Shown here piece after piece: positions 8,738 to 17,545 of a DNA stretch of 64,000 nucleotides (positions are counted from its first letter, which is position 1; each line of letters opens with the position of its first letter). The notes below the pieces were generated by a model. It was not told the origin of the DNA. It saw only the letters and a program-made list of their open reading frames with translations, and did no database searches. Both the position numbers and the translations under genes were made by a program. Source of the DNA: Opitutus sp. (GTDB lineage: Bacteria > Verrucomicrobiota > Verrucomicrobiia > Opitutales > Opitutaceae); NCBI GenBank assembly GCA_013821985.1, contig PNJQ01000003.1, positions 1 to 64,000 of the forward strand, written 5' to 3'.

Positions 8738-9604
8738 TCACCCGAGGGCCAGAGCAATCACGCCCGCCACCATGCCACCGGCGGCGATGAGCCGGCGCGA
8801 GCCGTCGGACTCCTTCAACAGCCGTGCGCCGAAGAACGTGCCGATGAGAATGCTCACCTCGCGCGCGGGAGCGATGTAACTGACCGGCGTAAACGTCATC
8901 GCGAATAGAATCAAAATATAGGCCGTGGGAGCGAGGGTGGCCACCGTCAGCGCCTTGCCGGGGTGATTCCGCCACGTGTCGATGACCTCGAACCGGCGGC
9001 GCAGGGCGAACGGCGCGAGCACAGCCACCATCACCGCTTGCGTGCCGAAATCGTAGAGCGGCGGCGGCAGGTGCAGGTGCGCAACCGCGCGCTGGTCCCA
9101 CACCGTGTAGCCCGCGATGCAGCAGCCGCAGACGAAACCGTAGAGCAGTCCCTTGCGCAGGTGCGCGCGATCCGTGTGAAGCAACTGCGCGCCGCCGGTG
9201 AGATAAAACACGCTGGCGACGATCATCGCGCCGCCCGCCAGCGCGAGCAGCGTGGGACGCTCGCCGAAGATCGCGATGGCGGCACACGTCGAGAGCAACG
9301 GCCCGGTGCCGCGCGCGAGCGGATATACGAGGGAAAAATCGCCGTGGCGGTAGCCGCGTTGGAGCAGGAGTGCGTAGGCGGTCTTGATCAGGCCGCTGCC
9401 GAGGATGACGAGCCACGCACCGTCCGGCAGCGTGAGCGGTCGCCACTGCGCGTAGAGAGCGACAGCCGGGACGTAGAAGCCGAACGATAACACGCCCGTC
9501 AGCCACACGAACGGCAGTCCGCCGCCCGAACGCTTTGCGGCCAGGTTCCATGTCGCGTGCGCGAACGCGGCGGCGAAAACGAGGGCGAGCGCCAGCGCGG
9601 ACAT
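8738..9604 (-). CDS. EamA/DMT-family transporter
   Basis: A 288-residue polytopic membrane protein with about ten hydrophobic helices in two five-helix halves, the drug/metabolite transporter pattern. Visible family features are the opening helix FAAAFAHATWNLAAKR, a YPLARGTGPLLST segment closing the first half, GYTVWDQRAV at the start of the second, and PVSYIAPAREVSILIG in the last EamA repeat. Substrate cannot be read from sequence; members export amino acids, purines or other metabolites. It starts 9 bp after the S9 peptidase stop, so the two are probably co-transcribed. Export of peptide-derived products is only a guess. Confidence 0.88.
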   Translation of the reverse strand: MSALALALVFAAAFAHATWNLAAKRSGGGLPFVWLTGVLSFGFYVPAVALYAQWRPLTLPDGAWLVILGSGLIKTAYALLLQRGYRHGDFSLVYPLARGTGPLLSTCAAIAIFGERPTLLALAGGAMIVASVFYLTGGAQLLHTDRAHLRKGLLYGFVCGCCIAGYTVWDQRAVAHLHLPPPLYDFGTQAVMVAVLAPFALRRRFEVIDTWRNHPGKALTVATLAPTAYILILFAMTFTPVSYIAPAREVSILIGTFFGARLLKESDGSRRLIAAGGMVAGVIALALG

Positions 9605-9613
9605 TTCAGCCGG

Positions 9614-12046
9614 TCACTTCGCCGCGGGAACGGGCGCGTCCTTCGTTGCTGGTTTCTTCACGTAGGTGTCGAGCCAGTTGGATTCCTCCCAAAGCATGTG
9701 CAGCAACGATTCGCGCGCGCGGTAGCCGTGGGCCTCGTAGGGCAACTGGACGTAGCGCGCGGTCGCGCCGAGACCAGTGAGCGCCTGATAGAAGCGCTCG
9801 CTCTGCACGGGGAACGTGCCGGAGTTGTCGTCGGCCTGGCCGTGAATGAGCAGGAGCGCGTCCTTGATTTTGTTCGCGTGGTTGAAGGGCGACATCGCGC
9901 CGTAGATCTCCGGCGCTTCCCAGAACGAACGCTCTTCGGCCTGAAAGCCGAACGGCGTGAGCGTGCGGTTGTAGGCGCCGCTGCGCGCGATGCCGGCCCG
10001 GAAAAGATTCGAGTGCGCGAGCAGATTCGCGGTCATGAACGCGCCGTAACTGTGTCCGCCGACCGCAACGCGATCGCGGTCGGTGACTCCGCGGCGGACG
10101 AGTTCGTCCACGGCTGCCTTCGCGCTCGCGACGAGTTGCGCGATGTAAGTGTCGTTCGGCTCCTGCTTGCCTTCGCCGATGATCGGCATCGCGGGGTCGT
10201 CGAGCACGGCGTAGCCTTTCAGCAGAAACGGCAACGGGCCCATCGCGCTCACGCGGACGAAGCGATAGGGCGAATCGCGCACCTGACCGGCCGCGTCCGC
10301 GCTTTTGAATTCGCGCGGGTAGGCCCAGAGCAACGTGGGCAACGGACCTTGCGCGGGCGTCCAGTCAGGCGGGAGGTAGAGCGTGCCGGTGAGCTGCACG
10401 CCATCGGCGCGCGCGTAGGTGATGATTTCTTTTTTCACACCCGCGAATTGCGGAAACGGGTTGGGAAAGTGGGTGAACTCCTTCATCGCGCCGTTCGTGA
10501 GGTCGCGCACGAAATAGTTCGGCGGTTCGGTCGGCGACTCGCGTCGCGTCAGCGCTTGCGTGGCGGCGTCGTCCAGGAACGTTGCGAATTCCTCGAAGTG
10601 CGGCGCGGTGGATTGCCAGAGACGCGTCGCCTTCCCGCTCGCGAAATCGTAGCGATCGAGGAACGGCCGGTCGCCCTCGGCGGAGGCGCCTTGGCCACGG
10701 AGAAAGATGCTGCCGTCGGCGCCGAAGTGCAGCACAGGCTCGCCGAACGGGCCGGTCTTCGTCACGGGTGCACCGGGATCCCCGTAGCGATCCTCGGACG
10801 AACGATCGAAGACGAGCGCCGGCGCGGTGGATGGATCCGCCGGACTGAAGCGCCAGGTGCGGGTGCGGCGGGTCTTGATCCAGTTTTCGCTGACGAGCGC
10901 GCACGCCTCGTTGCCCCACGCGATGCCCGCGACGCGGTAACCGAATTTCGGTCCGCCCGCGGGATCGCCCGCGAACGGCGCGGCGAGCAGCATGAGTTGA
11001 TCGCGGACCTCGGCGGGCTGCGTGGCATCGCCGTGGTCGCGCGCCTCGATCCACGCGAGCGTGGCCGGAGCGTCGGCGCGCCAGTCGAAATTGCGCGGGC
11101 CGGGCCGCGTCGAGTCGAACGCGGGCGAGAGATTTTCCGCCAGCGGCAGGTCGGCGATCTCGCGCACCAGTTTGCCGGTCGCGTCGTGGATCGAGTAGCG
11201 CAGCGGGAATCGATTCGCCGGCACGAGATACGAATACGGCCGGTGAAAAACGCCGGCGGTGAAGTAGCGGCCGTCTGGCGAGGCGTTGGCCACGAGCACG
11301 CCGCGCAACCCGAGCGGTGTGCGCTGGCCGTCGAGCGACACGCGCACGAGTTCGGACGTCGCGTAGTAATCAAACGCCGCCTCGTCCTGCGGATCCTTGA
11401 GCAAATCTTGGAAGGTGCGCACAGCCGCCTTTTCTCCCTTTGATTGCTGCACGACCGGTGAAAGCGTCGTGACGTTGCGCAACGGCGCCGCGCCGCGGTC
11501 GGCGGGGATCAGCTTCACCAGCAGCGCGTCGTGGCCGATCCACGAGACGGGGCTGCCCAGCACGCCGTTGAGTTCGGGGCCGGTCAGGGCGCGCGCGGTG
11601 GCCGTGGCGACATCGATGGTCCAGAGCGCGCCAGGCTGGTTTTGCGAAAACACCACCACGGCGATCTGGCGACCGTCGGCGGACCAGCTCACGTGCGCGA
11701 GGCGGGCGTCGTCCGGGAATCCGCGCACGGGTGTCTCGACGCCGGCGGGCATGGATTTGAGCGTGAGGCGAGCGTAGGTGAGGGCGCGGTTCGAGGTGTA
11801 GCGCTCGGGATTGAAGCGCAGGCCGGCGAGACGCAGCTCCGGGGCGGCGAGTTCGGCGAGGGTCAGGGTCGGTGCACGCTCGAGGAGAAGAAACCGATCC
11901 TGCGCCGGGCTGCGCCGCAGTTCGGGCAGCAACGGAGCGTCGACGATGGCGGCGAGCGCGGGGTCAGGCTGGCGGTAACCGGTTTGCGCGCTCAGGTGAA
12001 CGACGACGAGAAGCAGCGCGACGAGCAGACGGACGGGGTGACGCAT
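9614..12046 (-). CDS. Exported S9-family peptidase (glutamyl-endopeptidase-like)
   Basis: An 810-residue serine peptidase with a Sec signal peptide (MRHPVRLLVALLLVVVHLSA). The N-terminal two thirds look like a beta-propeller (repeated W-S-x-D-G and FNWR-type blades). The last 250 residues are an alpha/beta-hydrolase domain with nucleophile elbow GGHSYGAF (Ser666), an acid in GQADDNSGT (Asp739/740) and His773 in EAHGYR. The FPVQSERFYQAL stretch and the propeller style match the S9D group, which includes plant chloroplast glutamyl endopeptidase. The predicted job is periplasmic oligopeptide cleavage. It is the first gene of the operon with the EamA transporter and the small membrane protein. 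Confidence 0.9.
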   Translation of the reverse strand: MRHPVRLLVALLLVVVHLSAQTGYRQPDPALAAIVDAPLLPELRRSPAQDRFLLLERAPTLTLAELAAPELRLAGLRFNPERYTSNRALTYARLTLKSMPAGVETPVRGFPDDARLAHVSWSADGRQIAVVVFSQNQPGALWTIDVATATARALTGPELNGVLGSPVSWIGHDALLVKLIPADRGAAPLRNVTTLSPVVQQSKGEKAAVRTFQDLLKDPQDEAAFDYYATSELVRVSLDGQRTPLGLRGVLVANASPDGRYFTAGVFHRPYSYLVPANRFPLRYSIHDATGKLVREIADLPLAENLSPAFDSTRPGPRNFDWRADAPATLAWIEARDHGDATQPAEVRDQLMLLAAPFAGDPAGGPKFGYRVAGIAWGNEACALVSENWIKTRRTRTWRFSPADPSTAPALVFDRSSEDRYGDPGAPVTKTGPFGEPVLHFGADGSIFLRGQGASAEGDRPFLDRYDFASGKATRLWQSTAPHFEEFATFLDDAATQALTRRESPTEPPNYFVRDLTNGAMKEFTHFPNPFPQFAGVKKEIITYARADGVQLTGTLYLPPDWTPAQGPLPTLLWAYPREFKSADAAGQVRDSPYRFVRVSAMGPLPFLLKGYAVLDDPAMPIIGEGKQEPNDTYIAQLVASAKAAVDELVRRGVTDRDRVAVGGHSYGAFMTANLLAHSNLFRAGIARSGAYNRTLTPFGFQAEERSFWEAPEIYGAMSPFNHANKIKDALLLIHGQADDNSGTFPVQSERFYQALTGLGATARYVQLPYEAHGYRARESLLHMLWEESNWLDTYVKKPATKDAPVPAAK

Positions 12047-12144
12047 CGCGCGACGCTACGCCCCCGCGCCGCGTCAGGCAACCGGGAACAAACGAACGGT
12101 TGCGCGCGACGCAGAATAAAATTTCAACGGTGGCTCACTGCCTC

Positions 12145-13491
12145 ATGAAACCCGCCGTCAATTTCCTGACCGAGCTGCGCGCCACGCTGATGCTGGCGTT
12201 CCCGATCATCGTCGGGCAGGTGGGGCAGATGCTGATGGGGATCACCGACAGCGTGATGATCGGGCGCGTCGGGACAGTCCCGTTGGCTGCGGCCGCGTTT
12301 GCCAACGGCGTTTGCAATCTCGTCTTCATCGTCGGCATCGGGTTGCTGCTGCCGGTGGCGGTGTTGACGGCGCGGGCGCACGGCGCCCGCGAGCCGCGGG
12401 AGTGCGCGCAATACCTGCGTCACGGGATGGCGCTGGCGGCCATGGTGGGCGGCGCCACCTTGGTTCTGCTCTTCGCGCTGGCCACGCAGCTTCATCGCTT
12501 CGGGCAGCCGCCCGAAGTGATTGCGGAGGTGGTCCCCTATTATCTGTTGATGACGGTCTCGCTGCTGCCGTCGTTTTTCTTCCAAGCCTTGAAGCAATAC
12601 AGCGAGGCGCTCGGGCACGCGAAGGCGCCGATGGCCATTTTGCTCGCGTGCGTGCTCCTGAACGTCGGGCTCAACTGGCTTCTCATCTACGGCCACGCCG
12701 GATTTCCGGCGCTCGGTTTGGCGGGAGCGGGCGTGGCAACATTGATCGCGCGGGCTCTCTCGTGCGCGGTGTTGTGGTGGTGGCTGGCGCATCGCGCGGA
12801 TGTGCGGGTGGAGTGGCCGGAGCGCTGGCGCGGAAGCCTGGACGGCGCGCGGCTGAAGGAAATGTTGCACATCGGCGTGCCGGCAGCGGGGCAATGGCTG
12901 TTCGAGGCGGGCGCGTTCACGGCGGCGGCGCTCATGATGGGCTGGATCGGCACCGTGCCGTTGGCGGCGCACCAGATCGCGCTGAGTTGTGCGGCGTTCA
13001 CCTTCATGTTTCCGCTCGGGCTGTCGTCGGCCGTCGCAGTGCGGCTGAGCAAGACCGTCGGCGAAGGCCGCACGGCGGCGCTGCGGCCGATCGGCTTTGG
13101 CGCGCTGGGGGCGAGCTTTGTCATCATGTCGTGCTTCGGCCTGCTCTTCGCGTTCGCGGGCGGGCTGCTGGCGCGCGGCTTCACGCCGGAGGCGGACGTC
13201 GTCGCTCTCGCAACGCAGTTGCTCGTCGTCGCGGGAATTTTTCAAATCTTCGATGGCGGGCAGGTCGTGGGCGCGGGGGTGTTGCGCGGGTTGCACGATG
13301 TGAAGGTGCCGACGGTGATCACGTTCGTGGCGTATTGGATCTTTGCACTGCCCGGCGGCTACCTGCTGGCCTTCCATACGCCGCTCGGGAGCGTGGGCGT
13401 GTGGGCGGGGCTGGCGGCGGGCCTCGCGTGCGCGGCGGCGCTGCTCGGGTGGCGCTTCCACCGGCTCACCGGCGCCAAGACCGGACCATAA
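12145..13491 (+). CDS. MATE-family multidrug/sodium antiporter
   Basis: A 448-residue protein with about twelve membrane helices in two homologous halves, the MATE fold. Diagnostic stretches are the first-helix motif PIIVGQVGQMLMGITDSVMIGRVG followed by PLAAAAFANG, and its counterpart in the second half (GWIGTVPLAAHQIALSCAAFTFMFPLGLSSAVAVRLSK). It is expected to export cationic drugs or metabolites in exchange for H+ or Na+. The ATG at 12145 lies just before the first helix; longer in-frame sequence upstream is basic and not family-like. It is divergent from the S9 peptidase gene (98 bp) and is followed by the old yellow enzyme gene after a paired inverted repeat. Confidence 0.92.
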   Translation: MKPAVNFLTELRATLMLAFPIIVGQVGQMLMGITDSVMIGRVGTVPLAAAAFANGVCNLVFIVGIGLLLPVAVLTARAHGAREPRECAQYLRHGMALAAMVGGATLVLLFALATQLHRFGQPPEVIAEVVPYYLLMTVSLLPSFFFQALKQYSEALGHAKAPMAILLACVLLNVGLNWLLIYGHAGFPALGLAGAGVATLIARALSCAVLWWWLAHRADVRVEWPERWRGSLDGARLKEMLHIGVPAAGQWLFEAGAFTAAALMMGWIGTVPLAAHQIALSCAAFTFMFPLGLSSAVAVRLSKTVGEGRTAALRPIGFGALGASFVIMSCFGLLFAFAGGLLARGFTPEADVVALATQLLVVAGIFQIFDGGQVVGAGVLRGLHDVKVPTVITFVAYWIFALPGGYLLAFHTPLGSVGVWAGLAAGLACAAALLGWRFHRLTGAKTGP

Positions 13492-13526
13492 CAGTTGCGG
13501 GAGATTTGTTTTCCCGGAAAAACTGT
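13491..13526. promoter_or_regulatory. Two-tier inverted repeat between MATE and OYE genes
   Basis: ACAGTT (13491-13496) pairs with AACTGT (13521-13526), and inside it CGGGA pairs with TCCCG. The element ends 19 bp before the OYE start codon. It could be a regulator's operator or part of a weak terminator for the MATE gene; no T-tract follows. Confidence 0.3.
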
Positions 13527-13545
13527 GCACGGTCGGTGATTGCCT

Positions 13546-14616
13546 ATGCAACTATTTACTCCGCTCCGCGTCGGTGACCTGACGCTCAAGAACCGCATCT
13601 TCATGGCGCCGCTCACGCGCGTGCGCGCCGACGACAATCACGTCGCGACCGATCTGATCGCCGAGCATTATCGGCAACGCGCGTCGGCCGGTCTCAACAT
13701 CGCGGAGGCGACGATGGTCGCCGGCGAGGCGCGGGCTTTCGGGCTCGAGCCCGGCATCTACAGCGACGCGCATGCGGCCGGCTGGAAAAAAGTCACCGAC
13801 ACGGTCCACGCCGCGGGCGGAAACATGGCGTTGCAGCTCTGGCATCCGGGTCGCGCGACGCATCAGGATCTCAATCACGGCCTGCAGCCGGTCTCTTCTT
13901 CGGCCAAGGGGATCCCGGACGATACGATCCACACGCCGTCGGGTAAGCAGCCGTATCCGACGCCGCGCGCGCTACGGACGGAGGAGATCCCGGGAGTGGT
14001 GGAGCAGTTCCGTCTGGGCGCCGTGCGGGCGAAGGCGGCGGGGTTCGACTTCGTCGAAGTGCACGGCGCGCACGGCTATCTGATTGACCAATTTCTCCGC
14101 GACCGAGTGAACGACCGCACGGATCGCTACGGTGGCTCGATCGAAAACCGCGCGCGGTTTCTCTTCGAGATTTTGGACGCGGTGAGCGGAGTTTTCGGTG
14201 CGGCGCGGGTCGGCTTGCGGCTCTCGCCCTACACTCCGGGCAACGGGATGCACGATTCCAACCCCGCCGCGCTCGTCGAGCACGTCGCACGCGGACTGCA
14301 GCAGCGCGGGGTCGCGTATCTGCATCTGCGCCACGTGAAGCACGAGGCGCCGCACGAAGTGGAGCTCGCGCGGATCGCAAAACGGAATTTTTCCGGCGCG
14401 CTCATCCGCAATGGCGGCTACACGCGCGAATCCGCCGAGGCGGACCTGCAGGCGGGCCTCGCCGACGCGATCGCGTTCGGCCTGAAGTTCATCGCGAATC
14501 CCGATTTGCCGGAGCGCTTCGCCCAGAACGCTCCGCTCAACGAAGTCGATATGAAGACGCTCTACGGTCGCGATGCGAAGGGGTATAACGATTACCCGGC
14601 GCTGGCCGCACGCTGA
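13546..14616 (+). CDS. Old yellow enzyme family NADPH-dependent ene-reductase
   Basis: A 356-residue flavoprotein, FMN-binding TIM barrel, reducing activated C=C bonds such as N-ethylmaleimide or other enones. Family landmarks are PLRVGDLTLKNRIFMAPLTR at the N-terminus, QLWHPGRATH, the catalytic-site motif FVEVHGAHGYLIDQFLRD, then NDRTDRYGGSIENRARFLFE, and the phosphate-binding RNGGYT near the C-terminus. It most resembles NemA/OYE class I enzymes. The ATG at 13546 is preferred to a TTG two codons earlier. Closest functional context is the MATE exporter just upstream, which suggests a shared detoxification role, though the gap and inverted repeat argue for separate control. Confidence 0.93.
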   Translation: MQLFTPLRVGDLTLKNRIFMAPLTRVRADDNHVATDLIAEHYRQRASAGLNIAEATMVAGEARAFGLEPGIYSDAHAAGWKKVTDTVHAAGGNMALQLWHPGRATHQDLNHGLQPVSSSAKGIPDDTIHTPSGKQPYPTPRALRTEEIPGVVEQFRLGAVRAKAAGFDFVEVHGAHGYLIDQFLRDRVNDRTDRYGGSIENRARFLFEILDAVSGVFGAARVGLRLSPYTPGNGMHDSNPAALVEHVARGLQQRGVAYLHLRHVKHEAPHEVELARIAKRNFSGALIRNGGYTRESAEADLQAGLADAIAFGLKFIANPDLPERFAQNAPLNEVDMKTLYGRDAKGYNDYPALAAR

Positions 14617-14690
14617 GCGGAGCTGGGTGGCGAGCGGCGCGACGCCGTGTGCAATGCCTCGGCTCGCTCCGCGCTCACCGCCGCGGCGCG

Positions 14691-14984
14691 TCAGAGATGC
14701 AGCCGACGCTGCACTTCGGCGCGGTCGAGGCCGGTCACGCGCACGAGTTTCTGTCGCGATTTGTCACCGCGCACGAGCGTGACGGCCCGTCGCGGCAGGC
14801 GCAGCTCGCCGGCGAGCAATTCACACATCTCCTCGTTCGCGCGACCCTCGAGGGCGGGAGCGTGAATCTTCACCTTGAGCGCGTCACCGAGCCAGCCGAC
14901 CACGGCGCTGCGTGGTGCGTTCGGCACGGCTTTGATTTCAAGCGTGCAGCTCGGGAGCGGAGCGCGGGGCGCGGGCGAGGCCAT
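14691..14984 (-). CDS. DUF167/YggU-family protein
   Basis: A 97-residue small cytosolic protein. It shows the DUF167 pattern: a first strand TLEIKAVPNAPRSAVVGW, the KVKIHAPALEGRANEE signature (family form kvkv.apP..GkAN.al), then ELRLPRRAVTLVRGDKSRQKLV. Members occur widely in bacteria and eukaryotes and have no agreed function. The ATG at 14984 gives the typical length of about 95-100 residues; the frame continues upstream with low-complexity sequence that I leave out. It converges on the OYE gene. Confidence 0.85.
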   Translation of the reverse strand: MASPAPRAPLPSCTLEIKAVPNAPRSAVVGWLGDALKVKIHAPALEGRANEEMCELLAGELRLPRRAVTLVRGDKSRQKLVRVTGLDRAEVQRRLHL

Positions 14985-15274
14985 GGCGGATTCGAGTCGT
15001 GAAGCGCGGCTCGCGGTTTCGCAAGCCGCCGGCGCGGCGGAAACGGAGATTCCCCGATGAATGTGGACACACGCCGCCGCTGCGCTTGGCACGGCGGCTG
15101 CAGTTCTTCGGGCGCGTGCGGCCGGTGCGGCACGGTTCCTTCCCAGTCGAGCGATGATGCTGACGTGACATAACCCGCGTCCCCAAACACGCGATTTCGC
15201 TGCGGCCGCCGGATGGGCGGCGCAGCGGGAGCTTCCGGGATCGTCCCGGAGGCGAACCACAAAAGAAGAAAAAC

Positions 15275-15661
15275 ATGAAACACGTCATCAAACTGATCCT
15301 GTTCACCAGCTTCCTCGTGCCGGCCGCGCTTTGTGCGAAGTCGAGCGAGGAGCTTTACGTCGAGTCCTTCGCCGGACGCTCCGACGTGCCAGTGCCGATC
15401 TCGGTCGTCCGACCGGTGATCGCGCCCGGGCACGAAGGTGAGCGCGTCTGGCTGAGCTTCCTGGTCGAGGCCGACGGCGTGCCGCGCGAAATCGCGGCGC
15501 CCGTTGACGCCGACCACACGCTCGTGAAGCAGCTCGCGCGCGCCGTGGCGCAGTGGAAATTCAAACCGCTGATGCGTGACGGCGTGCCCGTGCGGGCCCG
15601 CGTGACCCTGCCGTTCCGAGTGGAAGCGGCAGGGGTGGTCGAACCGGTCGCTCAACGCTAA
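15275..15661 (+). CDS. Exported TonB C-terminal-domain protein
   Basis: A 128-residue protein with a Sec signal (MKHVIKLILFTSFLVPAALC) and a single TonB-C-like domain. The core reads RVWLSFLVEADGVPREIAAP ... LARAVAQWKFKPLMRDGVPV, the beta-alpha-beta pattern of the TonB/TolA C-terminal fold including the characteristic W-K-F-x-P. It has no N-terminal membrane anchor with a proline-rich spanner, so it is not a complete TonB. It may be a periplasmic partner, a decoy or a stand-alone domain. A link to the receptor genes 32-44 kb away is inference. A strong terminator follows 20 bp after the stop. Confidence 0.8.
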   Translation: MKHVIKLILFTSFLVPAALCAKSSEELYVESFAGRSDVPVPISVVRPVIAPGHEGERVWLSFLVEADGVPREIAAPVDADHTLVKQLARAVAQWKFKPLMRDGVPVRARVTLPFRVEAAGVVEPVAQR

Positions 15662-15680
15662 GAAACCACCCCTTCCCCCG

Positions 15681-15717
15681 GGCCGCCTCCTTCACCGGAG
15701 GCGGCCTGTTTGCGTTT
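15681..15717 (+). terminator. Intrinsic terminator after TonB-C gene
   Basis: GGCCGCCTCC-TTCACC-GGAGGCGGCC (10-bp perfect stem, 15681-15706) is followed by TGTTTGCGTTT. It abuts the stop of the convergent gene at 15717. Confidence 0.82.
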
Positions 15718-16664
15718 CAAGGGCGATCGATCTTCACGTCGGATTCAATGACGCGCAACTCGCCCGCTGTGACAGTGGCGCGGGCATCGTTGAACATCTG
15801 CAGGCCCTCAGTGGTTTCGCCGAAATACGGCGCGCCCACGCGCAGGAGCGTGTTGAGCACGTCGGAAAATTTTTCACCCGGCTGGCGCGGCGCGGCGAGA
15901 AAGGTGGTCCAGAGACGCTTCGCGTTGGCGCCTTCCTTCATCAACTCCTGGTAGCCGAACGCATCGACGACGATGAGGTAAAACTCGCGGGTCGCTTCGT
16001 ATTCGTCGTTGCCGGTGCGCTGATTGACTGCCGCGGTGGAATTGAGCGGCGAGGCGCCGGCGGGAGTGCCCGGCGAGCTGCCGTAGCCGAAGCCGCGCGC
16101 GTTTTCATTGGTGGCGGCCGCGCCGAGCGCCTCGTCATTCCCGCCCGCGCGGTTTTCCCACATCACGTCACCGCCGAGCGTCGTGAGGGAGCGACCACGA
16201 GGACGCTCGACCAGGCCATCACGCCACTGCAGCGCGCTGGTGCGGACGGTGGGCAGGCGCCAAGGCCGTTCGCCGGCATGCACGCGCAGGATCAAATCGA
16301 CTTCCTGCGGTGCGATGACGCGGCCTTGGTCGTCGGTGGCGTTGATGAAACCCTTTTTCGCCAACGCGGCGCTGAGGCGGCGGCAGATCTCCTCGTAGCT
16401 GAGGTCGTTCTCGTAGAGTTCGCCGGGCATGAACACGTAGCGCTGGGGCCGTGCGAGCTTTTGCAGGCTCAGCGTGGCGGGGTTCACCTTCTTTTTTTCC
16501 GCGTCGAGTCTCAACTGCTCCTCGCGCGGCAGGTCGCGATAGTTCATCGACGAGACGGAGACGGGAGCCGGGCGATATTGGGCGGGCGCCGCGTCGGCGG
16601 CGAAGCCGGTCGAAAGAGTGAGCAGGGCGATCGTGCCCAGCACGAGCTGGCGGTTCGAGGTCAT
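15717..16664 (-). CDS. Exported protein of unknown function
   Basis: A 315-residue protein with a Sec signal (MTSNRQLVLGTIALLTLSTG, cleavage near AAPA). I do not recognise the family. The first half contains a basic helix (EEQLRLDAEKKKVN) and the segment YVFMPGELYENDLSYEEICRRLSAAL. The middle has Gly/Asn/Ala-rich low complexity (GGNDEALGAAATNENARGFG). The last third is hydrophobic-patterned (REFYLIVVDAFGYQELMKEG). The phrase DLILRVHAGERPWRLPTVRT suggests a lipid- or protein-binding periplasmic fold, but that is a guess. The ATG at 16664 is used rather than a TTG two codons upstream. It is divergent from exonuclease III. Confidence 0.7.
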   Translation of the reverse strand: MTSNRQLVLGTIALLTLSTGFAADAAPAQYRPAPVSVSSMNYRDLPREEQLRLDAEKKKVNPATLSLQKLARPQRYVFMPGELYENDLSYEEICRRLSAALAKKGFINATDDQGRVIAPQEVDLILRVHAGERPWRLPTVRTSALQWRDGLVERPRGRSLTTLGGDVMWENRAGGNDEALGAAATNENARGFGYGSSPGTPAGASPLNSTAAVNQRTGNDEYEATREFYLIVVDAFGYQELMKEGANAKRLWTTFLAAPRQPGEKFSDVLNTLLRVGAPYFGETTEGLQMFNDARATVTAGELRVIESDVKIDRP

Positions 16665-16786
16665 GGGCAAAGGATGAGGGAAATGAGCCGGGGAACAACC
16701 TTCACTGGACGATCGGAGTGTCCGGGAGGTTGGACGGCGAGAAAGCTGTTGCTCCAGGCGGACGGTTCGCGCGAATTGCCCGGGAT

Positions 16787-17545
16787 ATGAAACTGCTGTC
16801 GTGGAACGTCAACGGCGTGCGCTCGGCGATGAAGAAAGGCCTGCTCGAGTGGATGGCCGCGTCGAACGCCGATATTATTTGCCTGCAAGAAACCAAGGCG
16901 CACCCCGGTGACGTGCAGCACGTCGTGTGGCCGGCCGGCTACAGGGCGCATTGGAACTCCGCGGTGAAGAAAGGCTATTCCGGCACCGTCGTCTTCACGC
17001 GCGAGGCGCCGCTGAAGGTCACCGAAGGCATGGGCGTCGCCGACCACGATCAGGAAGGCCGCGTCGTCACGGCGGAGTATGCGGACTTTTTTCTCCTCAA
17101 TGTCTATCAGCCCAACTCGCAGCGCGGACTGACCCGGCTCGATTACCGGGTGAAGGAGTGGGATCCGGCATTCCTGAAATACCTGCGCAAGCTCGAAAAG
17201 AAAAAGCCGGTCGTGTTCTGTGGCGACCTCAACGTCGCGCACCAGGAGATCGACTTGAAGAACCCGAAGACGAACCGGCGCAACGCCGGCTTCACCGACG
17301 AGGAGCGCGCGAGTTTTTCCGCACTGCTCGCGGCGGGTTACGTCGATACGTTCCGGGAATTTGAAAAAGGCCCCGACCACTATACGTGGTGGAGCCAGAT
17401 GATGAATTGCCGCGCGCGGAACATCGGGTGGCGTGTCGATTACTTCATTGCTTCGACCGCGCTGCAATCCCGTCTCAAGCGTGCGTGGATCGAACCGCAC
17501 GTGATGGGCAGCGATCACTGTCCGGTCGGATTGGAAATCGCGTGA
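16787..17545 (+). CDS. xthA: Exodeoxyribonuclease III
   Basis: A 252-residue Mg2+-dependent AP endonuclease/3'-5' exonuclease for base-excision repair. Active-site motifs are in order: LLSWNVNG (Asn7), ICLQETK (Glu35), FFLLNVYQPN, the catalytic Asp/Asn pair in VVFCGDLNVAH, and the terminal GSDHCPVGLEI with its catalytic His. Length and spacing match ExoA/XthA proteins of the ExoIII family. The start ATG at 16787 begins directly with the first strand. The next gene starts inside its stop codon (GTGA), so expression of the SET-domain protein is probably coupled to it. Confidence 0.96.
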   Translation: MKLLSWNVNGVRSAMKKGLLEWMAASNADIICLQETKAHPGDVQHVVWPAGYRAHWNSAVKKGYSGTVVFTREAPLKVTEGMGVADHDQEGRVVTAEYADFFLLNVYQPNSQRGLTRLDYRVKEWDPAFLKYLRKLEKKKPVVFCGDLNVAHQEIDLKNPKTNRRNAGFTDEERASFSALLAAGYVDTFREFEKGPDHYTWWSQMMNCRARNIGWRVDYFIASTALQSRLKRAWIEPHVMGSDHCPVGLEIA

